DNA of 64,000 bases from Ancylomarina sp. DW003 (GTDB taxonomy: Bacteria; Bacteroidota; Bacteroidia; Bacteroidales; Marinifilaceae): assembly GCF_029029505.1 (NCBI RefSeq), contig NZ_JAKJSD010000005.1, positions 62,001-126,000 of the forward strand, in the 5' to 3' direction. The notes beneath the pieces were generated by a model that worked only from the letters and a program-made list of their open reading frames with translations, made no database searches and was not told the DNA's origin. Positions 51,805 to 61,767 of the stretch are shown here, in pieces. How positions within the stretch are numbered: the first letter of the stretch is position 1; every line of letters begins with the position of its first letter. A program made the position numbers and the translations under genes.

Positions 51805-52503
51805 TCAATCTTTTTTCAAAGCCCACTCAATAGCCTTTACAGCATGCAGTGTAGTCGTATCGAAGGTTGGAATATTCACATCGGTATCTGAAATTAATAA
51901 AGGTATTTCGGTGCAACCCAGAATCACGCCTTCTGCACCTCTTTCCTCAAGGTTTCCAATAATCGTTTTATAAACCTCTCTCGATTTGTCTTTGATCTCT
52001 CCCTGAATCAATTCTCCATATATTATATTGTGCACTAGCTCTCTTTCTTCATCCGTAGGAATTAAAACTTCTATACCAAATTGATTGAATAACACCTTCT
52101 TATAAAAGTCTTTTTCCATAGTAAATTTAGTTCCGAGTAAGGCAACCTTTTTTATCCCTTTACTTATGATTTCCATCCCTGTAGCTTCAGCAATATGAAG
52201 AAAAGGAACTTTGATGTTTGCCTTTATGGCCGGAGTGCACAGATGCATGGTATTGGTGCATAAAACAATAATATCTGCTCCAGCTTTTTCCAATCGCTTA
52301 GCTGACTCAACCATGATGACGTCCAACTCTTCCCAATTATCATCGTGTTGAAGCTTCACTATATGATCGAAATCTACAGTATCCATTATACTTTTGCAAG
52401 AATGATGGCCTCCCAACAATCCTCTCACTCTTTTATTGAGTAATTCATAATAAACAATAGAGGATTCCCAACTCATTCCACCAATCAGGCCAATTCTTTT
52501 CAT
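51805..52503 (-). CDS. Aspartate/glutamate racemase family protein
   Basis: A 232-residue cofactor-independent racemase. The two catalytic cysteines are visible: C82 in VLCTNTMH and C197 in ILGCTEIPLL. The N-terminal IGLIGGMSWESS is the signature of the YgeA/aspartate racemase subgroup. It would interconvert L- and D-aspartate or a related amino acid. It is a monocistronic gene with no peptidoglycan genes next to it. Confidence 0.9.
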   Translation of the reverse strand: MKRIGLIGGMSWESSIVYYELLNKRVRGLLGGHHSCKSIMDTVDFDHIVKLQHDDNWEELDVIMVESAKRLEKAGADIIVLCTNTMHLCTPAIKANIKVPFLHIAEATGMEIISKGIKKVALLGTKFTMEKDFYKKVLFNQFGIEVLIPTDEERELVHNIIYGELIQGEIKDKSREVYKTIIGNLEERGAEGVILGCTEIPLLISDTDVNIPTFDTTTLHAVKAIEWALKKD

Positions 52504-52693
52504 ATTTTAAAACTTAATTAAATTATCAGGCTCCAAGGGCCTATTCTAAATTTAAGAGTTTTATATAAGCTATCCTTATTCTGTCCAACATTTTTAAAGT
52601 GTATGTTCTAAGGTTTATCCTGTACATTATACTGATAATCGATTTTACCCCTTTTATACCCTATTGGATTATGAATATATCGTCATATGAATC

Positions 52694-52701
52694 TATCTTT
52701 G
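52694..52701 (+). promoter_or_regulatory. Candidate promoter for the M3 peptidase gene
   Basis: TATCTTTG matches TAnnTTTG, 42 bp before the ATG. A TTG lies about 30 bp upstream, further than ideal. Confidence 0.4.
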
Positions 52702-52742
52702 AATCTAAGATTTCAAGAAAATAACCTACATATTAAAATAAA

Positions 52743-54647
52743 ATGAAGATGAATTTTAGACAATTTAAAGGAGGTTTCATCATGACCCTTTTAGCTGCAA
52801 CAATGTGTTTGCAAGCAACGGCTCAGGTGAATTACAAAACCCGTGAAGAAATTCCAGAGAAATACAAATGGAACTTTTCTGATATTTATAAAACATGGGA
52901 TGCTTGGGAAGCTGATTTCAAATCTATGTCAAAGGATGTGGAACAAATCCAAGCTCTAAAGGGTAAGCTTGGTGAAAATGCAGACAATTTACTGAAGCTA
53001 TTATCTGTTCAGGAGAACATGATGAAGAAAGCCTATAAGGTTTATCAATTTGTTTCTTTCCAGTCAACAGTTGATGGAAAAAACATGGAGCTTCAGGCTA
53101 AGCTTCAACAAGTAGGTATTTTCTTCAATCAGATGCAAATGGCTACAACCTGGATTTCTCCTGAAATGATTAAGATTCCAGAGGCTAAGATGAAGCAGTG
53201 GATTGCTGAGACTCCAGCATTAAAGCCATATTCATTCGATTTAACGGATATGTATCGTATGCAGAAGCATGTATTAGATGAAAAAATGGGACGATTGGTT
53301 TCTTTCTTTTCTCAGTCATCGGGTACAGCTGGTAGCGTATTTAAAGCCTTGTCTACAACAGATATCGAATTCCAGGAGATTGAATTGTCAGATGGTAAGA
53401 AGGTAAAAGTAACTCCAGGCATGTATTCACATATCACGAGTACTAACTTGAATCAGGAAGATCGTAAGAAAGCTTACGAAGCCTTATATGATGTTTATTA
53501 CAAGAATAAAAACACTTATGCTGCTATTTACGAAGGTATCATTCAATCGAAATGGGCTAATGCTCGTGCAGCAAATTATGAGTCAAATTTAGATGCATCT
53601 CTTGAAGGGAATAACATTCCTAAGGATGTTTATTTGAATCTTATCAATACAGTTAGAGAAAATACGGCTCCTGTGCAGAAATACACAAAACTTCGTAAAA
53701 AGATTTTAGGTCTTGAGAAGTATTATGGTTTCGATGGTTCAATGAGCTTAGTTGATTTCCACAAAACATACCCATATGAAGAGGCTGTTGAGATCGTAAC
53801 AGAATCTGTTCTTCCTTTAGGAAAAGAATATCAAGCTAAACTAGCTAAAGCAACAGCTTCAGGATGGTTAGACGTGTATGAGAACCCGGGTAAGCGCGGT
53901 GGTGCTTTTTCTGCCGGAGTATACGGCGTTCACCCATACATGTTATTAAACTACGATGAGACTTTAGAGTATGTATTTACTTTAGCTCACGAGCTTGGTC
54001 ATACCATGCACACAACTCTATCTAACGAAACTCAGCCTTTCGCAACGCATGGTTATACCATTTTTGTTGCTGAAGTAGCTTCTACTTTCAACGAGCGTTT
54101 ACTGTTAGATCATATGATGGAGAATACTAAAGATCCTAAGGAGCGTATTGCTTTATTGAATCAAGCTATTCAAGGAATCATTGGAACTTTCTATGCTCAA
54201 ACGATGTTTGCTGATTTCGAATATCAAGCTCACACAATGATTGAGAAAAATCAGCCGGTTAATGCAGATATCTTCGCAAAGATTTGGGGTGATATTGCAC
54301 AGAAGTACTATGGTGATGTTTCAGAGAAAACGAAATATTCAAACTACCCTTGGACTCGTATTCCCCACTTCTACAATTCACCTTTCTACGTTTACCAGTA
54401 TGCAACTTGCTATGCATCATCGGCTAAATTGTACAAGGATGTAACTGAAGGTAAAAAGAAAGATAGAAAAGCGGCTCTTAAGCGCTACACAACTTTATTG
54501 CAATCTGGTGGAAACGATTTCCCAATGGAGCAATTGAAAAAAGCTGGTGTTGACTTGTCAAAACCAGAAGCTATTCTAGCGGTAATCAAACAACTTGATG
54601 AATTGGTTGACCAATTGGCTATCGAAATTGAAAAGCTTGAAAAATAG
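52743..54647 (+). CDS. pepF: Exported oligoendopeptidase F (M3 metallopeptidase)
   Basis: A 634-residue M3 peptidase with an N-terminal signal peptide (1-27, ATAQ), unlike the cytoplasmic PepF of Gram-positives. The zinc site is HELGH (H416, E417, H420), with the third ligand E444 in FVAEVASTFNE. The helical N-terminal region (NADNLLKLLSVQENMMKKAYKVYQF) and the SxSPF-like end (PHFYNSPFYVYQYAT) are typical. It degrades oligopeptides, here presumably in the periplasm, and fits with the C1 protease and the SusCD/metzincin locus in a peptide-using organism. Confidence 0.93.
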   Translation: MKMNFRQFKGGFIMTLLAATMCLQATAQVNYKTREEIPEKYKWNFSDIYKTWDAWEADFKSMSKDVEQIQALKGKLGENADNLLKLLSVQENMMKKAYKVYQFVSFQSTVDGKNMELQAKLQQVGIFFNQMQMATTWISPEMIKIPEAKMKQWIAETPALKPYSFDLTDMYRMQKHVLDEKMGRLVSFFSQSSGTAGSVFKALSTTDIEFQEIELSDGKKVKVTPGMYSHITSTNLNQEDRKKAYEALYDVYYKNKNTYAAIYEGIIQSKWANARAANYESNLDASLEGNNIPKDVYLNLINTVRENTAPVQKYTKLRKKILGLEKYYGFDGSMSLVDFHKTYPYEEAVEIVTESVLPLGKEYQAKLAKATASGWLDVYENPGKRGGAFSAGVYGVHPYMLLNYDETLEYVFTLAHELGHTMHTTLSNETQPFATHGYTIFVAEVASTFNERLLLDHMMENTKDPKERIALLNQAIQGIIGTFYAQTMFADFEYQAHTMIEKNQPVNADIFAKIWGDIAQKYYGDVSEKTKYSNYPWTRIPHFYNSPFYVYQYATCYASSAKLYKDVTEGKKKDRKAALKRYTTLLQSGGNDFPMEQLKKAGVDLSKPEAILAVIKQLDELVDQLAIEIEKLEK

Positions 54648-54958
54648 TCCCAACCTACTCGAAATAGGTAAAAGACAGTTCCGAAAGGGGCTGTCTTTTT
54701 TTTATTCTCAACACTTAAGTGCATTTCTCGTCAGATTCTTGGATCGATATTTCCCTTTTAACCCCAATACAGGTCTCAAAAAGTTTGTTCGTCTTATAAT
54801 AAGATCATAGACTAGAAAACAAGCAATAAAAGTGGAAAAATGCAAATTGTCCATCCGAGTCGATTTTGCCAAAACACAGATTTAGATAAGACGATGCTAT
54901 AAGTGCCTTAAGAAACCCCTTGATAAAAAGGGATTACTCGAACAATACAATTAAACGC
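54648..54958. other. Intergenic region after pepF
   Basis: These 311 bp contain the pepF terminator and otherwise nothing recognisable. Confidence 0.6.
54671..54703 (+). terminator. Terminator after pepF
   Basis: AGACAGTTCC and GGGGCTGTCT pair (two G-U wobbles) around GAAA, followed by a long T-run. Confidence 0.85.
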
Positions 54959-55378
54959 CTATTTTGGAGATAAAGGTCTTGCCAACAGAAAAGCCAAATA
55001 GCCCATAGGAAAATAAGCACCAATTAAGTCAACACAAGCATACCAAAGAGGTGTTGGTAACATGAATACATTGACGGCACCACCCAAAAGAAAAAAGCAA
55101 GCAATTCCCATAGCGAACTTCAATTTATGACTGGCTGCTATTAAAGCAGCAACAAATGCACCAATTAAGGTTCCACAGGCATGAGCCAAAAAAGGAAAAA
55201 TAAAATGTTTGGCTTCAAACAAGTGCATAGCCTCTTTTAAACCTTCCATAGTTGTTGTATCTGCACCCTCGGGAGGTGGAATCACTGAGCCGCTAATCAT
55301 CACAAGTCCCATATTAACGGCACTTCCAACTAGAAATCCAGCAACAACAGCCAACACATTTCTAAGAGTTGTATTCAT
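54959..55378 (-). CDS. Hypothetical four-helix membrane protein
   Basis: A 139-residue protein with about four membrane helices (near 8-28, 60-82, 88-106 and 113-133) and a short polar loop between the first and second. It is of a type frequent in Bacteroidota, but I know no function for it. It is monocistronic. Confidence 0.75.
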   Translation of the reverse strand: MNTTLRNVLAVVAGFLVGSAVNMGLVMISGSVIPPPEGADTTTMEGLKEAMHLFEAKHFIFPFLAHACGTLIGAFVAALIAASHKLKFAMGIACFFLLGGAVNVFMLPTPLWYACVDLIGAYFPMGYLAFLLARPLSPK

Positions 55379-55602
55379 CGGTGTAAATTTTTGTTAGACG
55401 ATTTTGAATATAAAAGTTCCCTTAATTTACACATAATTTTGACATATCATTAATCAAAATTATCAACTAAAGCCGAAAAGAAACTCTACAACTGCTCCGC
55501 TGCTAAAACTCAGAATGTATGTATCAATACATCGACACATACATTCTGAGTTTAATAAAGACACATTACTTTGTAAACAATACCATTCGCCTTACAAAGG
55601 CA

Positions 55603-57630
55603 TTAAATTTTCAATATTTTATAGCTCTTAAAACGGGTATCGGTTTTTACAAGTATAAAATAGAGCCCTGGTACCAATTGTTTTTGTGGATGCCATTGGT
55701 AGATGTAATTATTCCCGTAAGCTTGTGATACAGGTAAGTTTTCCACAAGCTGACCAATCGAATTTACCACCTGAATACTGAGGAGCTTTTCTGTTTCACT
55801 GAAATTGATATCGATGTCGATAAAATCGGTAAAAGGATTCGGTGTAATTTTAGATCCCCATAAAGGCATTACTTTTTCAAATGTCGTATCGTTTTTATTC
55901 AATTTCAATATTACATTGTAAGTACTATCATTGGTCATAATTTTAAGGGTATCAATGGAATGATCGTTTAGATTAGAATTCGTTTCCATAAGATACCTGA
56001 TATCCATACTAATCTCAGTATTTGCCTCGAGTGTATATGGAAATATCATCTCATTTTCATAATTGACCTGTGCAAATCCTAAATTTTCTGTTAGAATATC
56101 CTCAATTACAATAGCCTTCTCATTCTGATTACTCACACTAAAATTCACCTCGGTTTCCTCAATGTCGTTATAATCAATATTAGTATAACTTAAGCTTAAA
56201 TAGGGATTCACGTTTTTTCCAACCATAAAGGTATGAGGATCGTATTTCCCAATATACGGATGTGTTTCGGTTCGCCCCGTTGAATCGGTTGCTTGAATGT
56301 AATAATCTATCTCAGCATTGTTTCCGTTCATTGGGACATTTGCTTGATATATATTTCCCTTTGTTTTTATTAAATTGGATCTTTTCCAATCACCATCGTT
56401 AAATCTATAAAACACAAATAGAGAATCGCTATACAAACCTTTTTTGCTTAAAGGGGTAATTTCAGCCTTAATAGCTATCGAACGAGGTAAAAGAACTTCT
56501 CCAAATAAGGGTTTATGAAGGATCTCCAGCATATTTTTATCAGCAATTTCGTGCGTACGACAATGGAGAGCATCTGTCGATAACCATTGAGAACTCACAA
56601 AGCCTTGTACATCGTAACCAGGCATAGCATTTCTGTATACCTCCAAGGCGGCATTGTCGTTCGCATTTCCCTTTAAAGGAACAAATACTTTCCCATTGAG
56701 AATTAAAGAATTGGTATACGGTTCGTTATTTGGCGTGTTTACTCTAAATACCTGATAGGTATTTCCCCAGGATGAAACTTGTGCTTTCCAGTAGGAAGCC
56801 ATGGCCTCTAATGCATTATACTGTGCATGCGAGCTGGGAACTTTCCGTATAAGTATCTTATCCACATCTAAAAATTTCCCCCAACAATCTATGTGATCAA
56901 TATAAGTGTTATTCGGATCTTCTAATACATAATGCTTCGAAATTCCTAAATAATCGAGCATTGCTTTATCTACATCGGCATTACTAAAGCCTTGTTCTTT
57001 ACTTTCGGTATGCACAATGGTGGTAGAAGCTGCTGCACCCATTCCATCGGTCATATAATTCCCTCCTGTATGCACGACATTCATTCCATAGATTGGAACG
57101 TTCAAATAAGCGGCCATTTTCTCGGGAATAGTGTTATCGTTTGGTCGTGGTCGATTATAAATGAAATCCACAATCCCCAGTTCTTTATTTGCATCCACCA
57201 TAAAAAGAGGACTGTAATCGCGTGTCCAATATGAATCTGTATTGGCTATTACAAACTTACAAGACTTCAAGTTAACTCCATTATTGGCATAAATTGAACG
57301 TACTGTTTGCTCATCGGATGAACTGCTCACCAAAGTCATAAGTGTATCATTACTTGCCAAGGCCTTAATTAACGGCAAAGGAATACCAAAGGGATAAGCA
57401 ATTACAACTCCCGACATAGGTTCCCATTCTGCAATACTTCGTGCAGAACCATTGGGTGGGTTTGTTTTAGTAAATCTTAAACTAGATTTAAGTTTAAGAT
57501 TTTCTTCTTCAGCCGAAAGCATGTGTTTATACTTGTATGCTGGTATTTTTTTTTCTTGTGCATGTATGTTAGACAGAAAAAGCAAACATAATGCGATGAG
57601 TAAATAATGTTTCATATAGAATGATTTCAA
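55603..57630 (-). CDS. T9SS-exported peptidylarginine deiminase, PPAD-like
   Basis: A 675-residue exported protein. A signal peptide (1-24, NIHAQ) precedes a PAD_porph/agmatine-deiminase-type domain (about 60-375), a beta-sandwich region (about 375-590) and a T9SS sorting domain (about 597-675: ITPNPFTDFIDI ... GLYFILVKTD ... KSYKILKI). The residues of the P. gingivalis enzyme are all present at near-identical spacing: W135, D138, Y243, H246, D248, N307 and C357. So are R160 and R162, equivalent to the two arginines that bind the substrate's C-terminal carboxylate. The expected reaction is conversion of C-terminal arginine in peptides to citrulline plus ammonia, outside the cell. Agmatine deiminases lack the signal peptide and the arginine pair. 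Confidence 0.9.
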   Translation of the reverse strand: MKSFYMKHYLLIALCLLFLSNIHAQEKKIPAYKYKHMLSAEEENLKLKSSLRFTKTNPPNGSARSIAEWEPMSGVVIAYPFGIPLPLIKALASNDTLMTLVSSSSDEQTVRSIYANNGVNLKSCKFVIANTDSYWTRDYSPLFMVDANKELGIVDFIYNRPRPNDNTIPEKMAAYLNVPIYGMNVVHTGGNYMTDGMGAAASTTIVHTESKEQGFSNADVDKAMLDYLGISKHYVLEDPNNTYIDHIDCWGKFLDVDKILIRKVPSSHAQYNALEAMASYWKAQVSSWGNTYQVFRVNTPNNEPYTNSLILNGKVFVPLKGNANDNAALEVYRNAMPGYDVQGFVSSQWLSTDALHCRTHEIADKNMLEILHKPLFGEVLLPRSIAIKAEITPLSKKGLYSDSLFVFYRFNDGDWKRSNLIKTKGNIYQANVPMNGNNAEIDYYIQATDSTGRTETHPYIGKYDPHTFMVGKNVNPYLSLSYTNIDYNDIEETEVNFSVSNQNEKAIVIEDILTENLGFAQVNYENEMIFPYTLEANTEISMDIRYLMETNSNLNDHSIDTLKIMTNDSTYNVILKLNKNDTTFEKVMPLWGSKITPNPFTDFIDIDINFSETEKLLSIQVVNSIGQLVENLPVSQAYGNNYIYQWHPQKQLVPGLYFILVKTDTRFKSYKILKI

Positions 57631-57720
57631 TTCGTAATAAGGGTTGATATTAACTCTTATTTTATTATTAAGTTAATCATGAAGGTAATGAAATATCCTG
57701 TATAGTGACTCTTATTGCAG

Positions 57721-57728
57721 CAAATATA
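57721..57728 (-). promoter_or_regulatory. Candidate promoter for the PPAD-like gene
   Basis: The minus strand reads TATATTTG, matching TAnnTTTG, 91 bp before the start. No clear -33 element is seen. Confidence 0.4.
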
Positions 57729-58179
57729 TTTCAACGTATAAAAGGAAGTTTCTTACACTGAAAAAAGAATAATTTGACATCTAATTATTACGATCAGTAG
57801 ATAAATTCAGATATTAGGTGTGAATAAAACCTCTTATCTATGGAAGTTTTCAGACACTAAACCTCTCAAACCTCCATTAAACAGATCAAGGCAGATAAAA
57901 GCTATAATAAATATCTGGCAAATGTTAAGTGGTGTCAAGGATTCGAAGATATTAAGTGTAGTCTTATACACCATTAACGTCTATATCCATATCCTCCCAA
58001 CATGAACTGCCTATTTTATCGTAGTAGAGTTAGTAGCAGCAACTAACCTAACGCCTTCCACATAAAACGTTATGTTACTATTATGAATACTATTTTTTTT
58101 TCAAAAGAACAAGAATAGAGTGCCAAAAGCAAAACAATAAACAGATAAGAAACGTAAATTTATTGTAAGTAGATCTGAA

Positions 58180-58215
58180 CAATAAAAAGCCTCCAAAGTA
58201 AACTCTGGAGGCTTT
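58180..58215 (-). terminator. Terminator after the exported two-gene operon
   Basis: On the minus strand AAAGCCTCCA pairs with TGGAGGCTTT around a 10-base loop, and a T-run follows. It lies about 40 bp after the stop at 58256. Confidence 0.8.
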
Positions 58216-58255
58216 CAACTAATCCTATGTCTCGTCCTGAAAAATCTGAGGATGG

Positions 58256-60559
58256 TTAATCGTGAGAACTATACATTTTAAAATAACTACATTCTTTAAT
58301 AATCATTTCGTAAAATTTAGTTTCTGTATAATCTTCTTTCAAAACTTTAAAGCTCTTATATTTGGGTAAGGTAATCTCTCTGTAAGATGAAATTTTTGTT
58401 GTAAACGTATCCTTACACCCCTCATTATAATACACATTAAGCTCACATTTTGCCATTAAATACAAACATCTTGCATTCAACTCCTTATCCGAAGATAAAG
58501 AAAGTACATTTTGATAGTATTGCATGGCCGTAGTAGACAAGTGAAAGTATTTTTTACCATAGTTGCTAATATCAGATAGATTATATCCCGCCTTCTTAGC
58601 AATAATCTCCTCGCTTACTTTTTTCTCATAGTAATTATAAAACGAATAATTGATATAATTATAATCGCAACAATTTCCCCTGTTATTAATGATACCTCTA
58701 TAATATCCTGTATTCGAAATATTATAATAATAATTAGCTAATAAGTAATTGGCAAGTTTAGCTTTCCACTGCTTTTCATCTTCAGTCAATTTCTCCAATT
58801 CAACAAGATTCCTGGCCAGATCTTTTAACGTAAAACTATCCGAAATAAAAGCAAATACATCTGCTTTATAAACTTCATCGCTCATGACAGAATCCACTTC
58901 ACACTCAAAACACTCTTTTATATTATTACTAAAGATACTTGCCGGAATTATCGTTTGATCACCACTTTGTGTCTTAGCTAAAAACTCGAGAGCTGTGCCG
59001 GGATCTTTCTGATATAAATAATACACACCCTTTTGCTTATTGATATAATCTACAACGCTAAGAGATGAGTTTGCCTTGTGCTTTAAAAGATCCTTTTCAT
59101 ATCCACTTTTATCGGTTTTGTTGTATAACTTTTCCAAAGCATCAAGTAATTCCAGTGAGTTAATACGCTTGATATTTTCAATCGGGTTATGTACCAAAAA
59201 TGCTTTTGCAATTTCCTTATTGATATAATAGGTATGAGCAACCTTATCTAAAATCAAATGACGCCAATCATTCTTTTGTTCGTATCGCCAATCATTAACT
59301 TCCGGATTTTGATTTAGTATTTTAACCAAGTGGTTCTCATTTTCCGGAGTCAATTCTTTCCAGGCAAAAACCTCATAAACCATCGATAAATTTTTTTTCT
59401 GCTCAGGAAAAGCATTCACCTGAGTAAGTTTATCCTTAGCAAGTTCTATATCTTGCTTTATAAAAGACAAATAGGAACTTATAATCTTCCAAAACTCTTT
59501 ATTTTGAACCAAAGAATTAATAGCTTGCTGTTCTGCAATTTTAAGAAGGTGCTGATAAGTGGTGTTATTTTCGTAGGATGGTAAACTCTTATTACGCACA
59601 CCAATATATTTAGGCCAAATCTCTCGTTCCACATTACTTAGTGCACGCATAAAAAGAAGCTCCACTCTTTCGTCATTCGCATCTAGGCTTATAAATTTAT
59701 TAAGGTTACTAATTTCATCAGAAAAATTTCGCAAACTTGTGATTAATAAAAGATCCTTTTCATCCTCTTTACCCGTAAAAAAAGACCTTCCTTCAGCATT
59801 TTTATAGGTGCAAAAGTTATAGCTTATAAAGGCCGATTTTTTACGATCCCAACTTTTGTTTAACACCTTTGTGAACAAATAAGCCGCTTTATCAAAATCA
59901 TTAAGAGAATAGTAACAACCCGCCACTTGATCGAGAATATAATAGTACATCTCATTTTTTGGAAATTGGTTTTCAATCTTTGATTCGTAGAAGTTAATTG
60001 CCTCGTCCCAATCCTTAGAATAATGCATTATTCTAATTATTTGATAATAATAACGCATTCTTAATTGCTGATTCGTTTCTTTGTTTACCAAAACATTTGC
60101 TCTGGCAAGCAGAGCAGATCCGTCCGCTGTTTTTTGTTCCAATACCTCATCGTAATTCCAGGTATTTATTCTGTTCCTGTAACTAAAAGACTGACTGCAA
60201 AGGTTCGCAAAATCAAGGTAGGTTTTTACTTGTTTTTCTATTTCAGAATTCCTTTCCGACCAATCAAAATTATCAAAATCATAAACAGCTCGTTCAATAT
60301 CTTTACGATCCCAATCTGAAAGGATCTCAAGCCATAGGTTGATATTACCTTTAGGGTAAATAATTTCTTTCTGCTGACCATAGAAATCTTCACCATAAAA
60401 AGTGCTGTATTCATTTCTTAAAAAAGGATAAAAAGCTTCAGCTGAGATATTGGTTTGTTTAAACAAATTATAAAAACTCATGCCTTCCCAAAAACCACCA
60501 CCACAAGCTAAAACATTGGATGAAATCAAAATAAAAATATAGGTTAAGATCTTTTTCAT
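58256..60559 (-). CDS. Exported protein of unknown function (767 residues), partner of the upstream lipoprotein
   Basis: A large exported, mainly helical protein. The N-terminus is a signal peptide with a possible lipobox (NVLAC, C19), followed by GGGFWEGMSFYNLF. Repeated helix pairs resemble degenerate TPRs (for example CYYSLNDFDKAAYLFTKVLNKSW and YQNVLSLSSDKELNARCLYLMAKCELNVYY). Near residues 640-665 there is a Tyr/Asn-rich stretch (YYNISNTGYYRGIINNRGNC). I know no function. Its ATG overlaps the stop of the preceding lipoprotein gene by four bases, so the two are made together and probably act together at the cell surface or in the periplasm. Confidence 0.8.
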   Translation of the reverse strand: MKKILTYIFILISSNVLACGGGFWEGMSFYNLFKQTNISAEAFYPFLRNEYSTFYGEDFYGQQKEIIYPKGNINLWLEILSDWDRKDIERAVYDFDNFDWSERNSEIEKQVKTYLDFANLCSQSFSYRNRINTWNYDEVLEQKTADGSALLARANVLVNKETNQQLRMRYYYQIIRIMHYSKDWDEAINFYESKIENQFPKNEMYYYILDQVAGCYYSLNDFDKAAYLFTKVLNKSWDRKKSAFISYNFCTYKNAEGRSFFTGKEDEKDLLLITSLRNFSDEISNLNKFISLDANDERVELLFMRALSNVEREIWPKYIGVRNKSLPSYENNTTYQHLLKIAEQQAINSLVQNKEFWKIISSYLSFIKQDIELAKDKLTQVNAFPEQKKNLSMVYEVFAWKELTPENENHLVKILNQNPEVNDWRYEQKNDWRHLILDKVAHTYYINKEIAKAFLVHNPIENIKRINSLELLDALEKLYNKTDKSGYEKDLLKHKANSSLSVVDYINKQKGVYYLYQKDPGTALEFLAKTQSGDQTIIPASIFSNNIKECFECEVDSVMSDEVYKADVFAFISDSFTLKDLARNLVELEKLTEDEKQWKAKLANYLLANYYYNISNTGYYRGIINNRGNCCDYNYINYSFYNYYEKKVSEEIIAKKAGYNLSDISNYGKKYFHLSTTAMQYYQNVLSLSSDKELNARCLYLMAKCELNVYYNEGCKDTFTTKISSYREITLPKYKSFKVLKEDYTETKFYEMIIKECSYFKMYSSHD

Positions 60560-61569
60560 AGCTTTTCGATTGTACTTGTTAAATTGTGTTTTAATAGCGA
60601 TGTATTATCCAGGTGATAAAAGATTATTTCATCGGTGTTTAGCTGACTCTCTTTGATGATATTGTATGAAGAAACAAGCTCTGATGTCTTAATATCCTCA
60701 AGTTTTAGATTATATCCTTTAGCAAGATAAAAGCCTTTATAAAGCGTATCAGCAACAACTTGAAAATTGTTTGAGCTTATCTGTTTAAAATGTCGATCGT
60801 TCTCAAGGTTTGCTCTATTAGTATGTCGAATAAGCTTTATCTTGTTGTTATTATTGGTAATAACTGTTTGCGAAAACAATGGCAATGCAATTTTCAAACG
60901 CATAGGATAAGTGCTCTCTTTGTTAATGTATTGCTTTACAATATTACTTTCGAGAATTGAATTCTGTTTTTCAGCCCTCAAATCACCCATATTATATAGC
61001 ATCAAAGTTCCTTTATTTGCAGGTGGTATCCCCGTTTTATCCTGAAACTTTATTTGATGTAATCTAATGGTGACATCCAGTTCAAAATCTTTTTTTAAAG
61101 CTTTCAATAATCGAAAGTAATCCGACTTCGTTTTTGTTGTCCAATCACAGTCAATTTGAACCAACTTTAGCTTATTATCAAAGTGCTTCAAGCTAATCTG
61201 GTTTATAAGCTCTGTTATTATACCGGCAAGTCTTACAATATCCAAGCCATCAGTTTTAAAAATATTATTTGTAATGTAAACGACGGGAACTATATCCAAG
61301 TTTCGATATTCTTTTGCTACCGATTTTAAAACATAGGTCGGATAAATACCATCATCATACCAATTGGGCTCATGCACTGACTCGATATCAAAATAGTGCA
61401 TATAAATTTTATTTGCTTGACATGTTTCTATCGCCTCATCGTAAAATTTTGTATAATCTGCTTTTGCTTTCCAGTGATAAAAAGAAATCTCTTTTTTAGA
61501 TACATCCTGTTTTGAACAAGCTGTGAGCACACATAAAATCATCCCAATGTAACAAATACCCTTTTTCAT
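60556..61569 (-). CDS. Lipoprotein of unknown function, possibly TIM-barrel-like
   Basis: A 337-residue lipoprotein; the signal peptide ends at LTAC (C18). The body has alternating strands and helices: ISFYHWKA, YMHYFDIES, IVPVVYITNN, LVQIDCDWT, DVTIRLHQIKFQ and GTLMLYNMGD. This resembles a TIM-barrel glycoside-hydrolase-like fold, with acidic residues at strand ends (DIES, DCDWT). I do not recognise a named enzyme. It is the first gene of a coupled pair with the 767-residue protein. Confidence 0.8.
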   Translation of the reverse strand: MKKGICYIGMILCVLTACSKQDVSKKEISFYHWKAKADYTKFYDEAIETCQANKIYMHYFDIESVHEPNWYDDGIYPTYVLKSVAKEYRNLDIVPVVYITNNIFKTDGLDIVRLAGIITELINQISLKHFDNKLKLVQIDCDWTTKTKSDYFRLLKALKKDFELDVTIRLHQIKFQDKTGIPPANKGTLMLYNMGDLRAEKQNSILESNIVKQYINKESTYPMRLKIALPLFSQTVITNNNNKIKLIRHTNRANLENDRHFKQISSNNFQVVADTLYKGFYLAKGYNLKLEDIKTSELVSSYNIIKESQLNTDEIIFYHLDNTSLLKHNLTSTIEKL

Positions 61570-61708
61570 GACTCAATAATTCATTTTACTCAACATGCAT
61601 AAATGAAGTTTCCATTTATGTATGAATATTTCAATAATAATCTCCAGATAAATTTGACAAAGTTATGAAAAGTAAAACTACCAACAAATCATCAGGTCTA
61701 TACCTTAA

Positions 61709-61738
61709 CAAAAAAGTTGTGACTACACAGTCACAACT
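61709..61738 (-). terminator. Terminator after the small-gene cluster
   Basis: AGTTGTGACT and AGTCACAACT form a perfect 10-bp stem with loop ACAC and a T-run on the minus strand. It lies 30 bp after the stop at 61768. Confidence 0.8.
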
Positions 61739-61767
61739 CAATTTATAGCATATATTAACAAAATCTG

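Larger units (their letters stand above)
57631..58255. other. Long intergenic region without a convincing gene
   Basis: These 625 bp contain a promoter candidate for the deiminase (57721) and a terminator for the gene to the right (58186-58215). A 61-codon plus-strand frame at 57820 has no family resemblance. The stretch may be eroded coding sequence. Confidence 0.55.

Noticed and set aside
57820-58005. Small protein of 61 residues
   Set aside because: No recognisable features and no promoter motif; it is in a region with no coding signal by eye.
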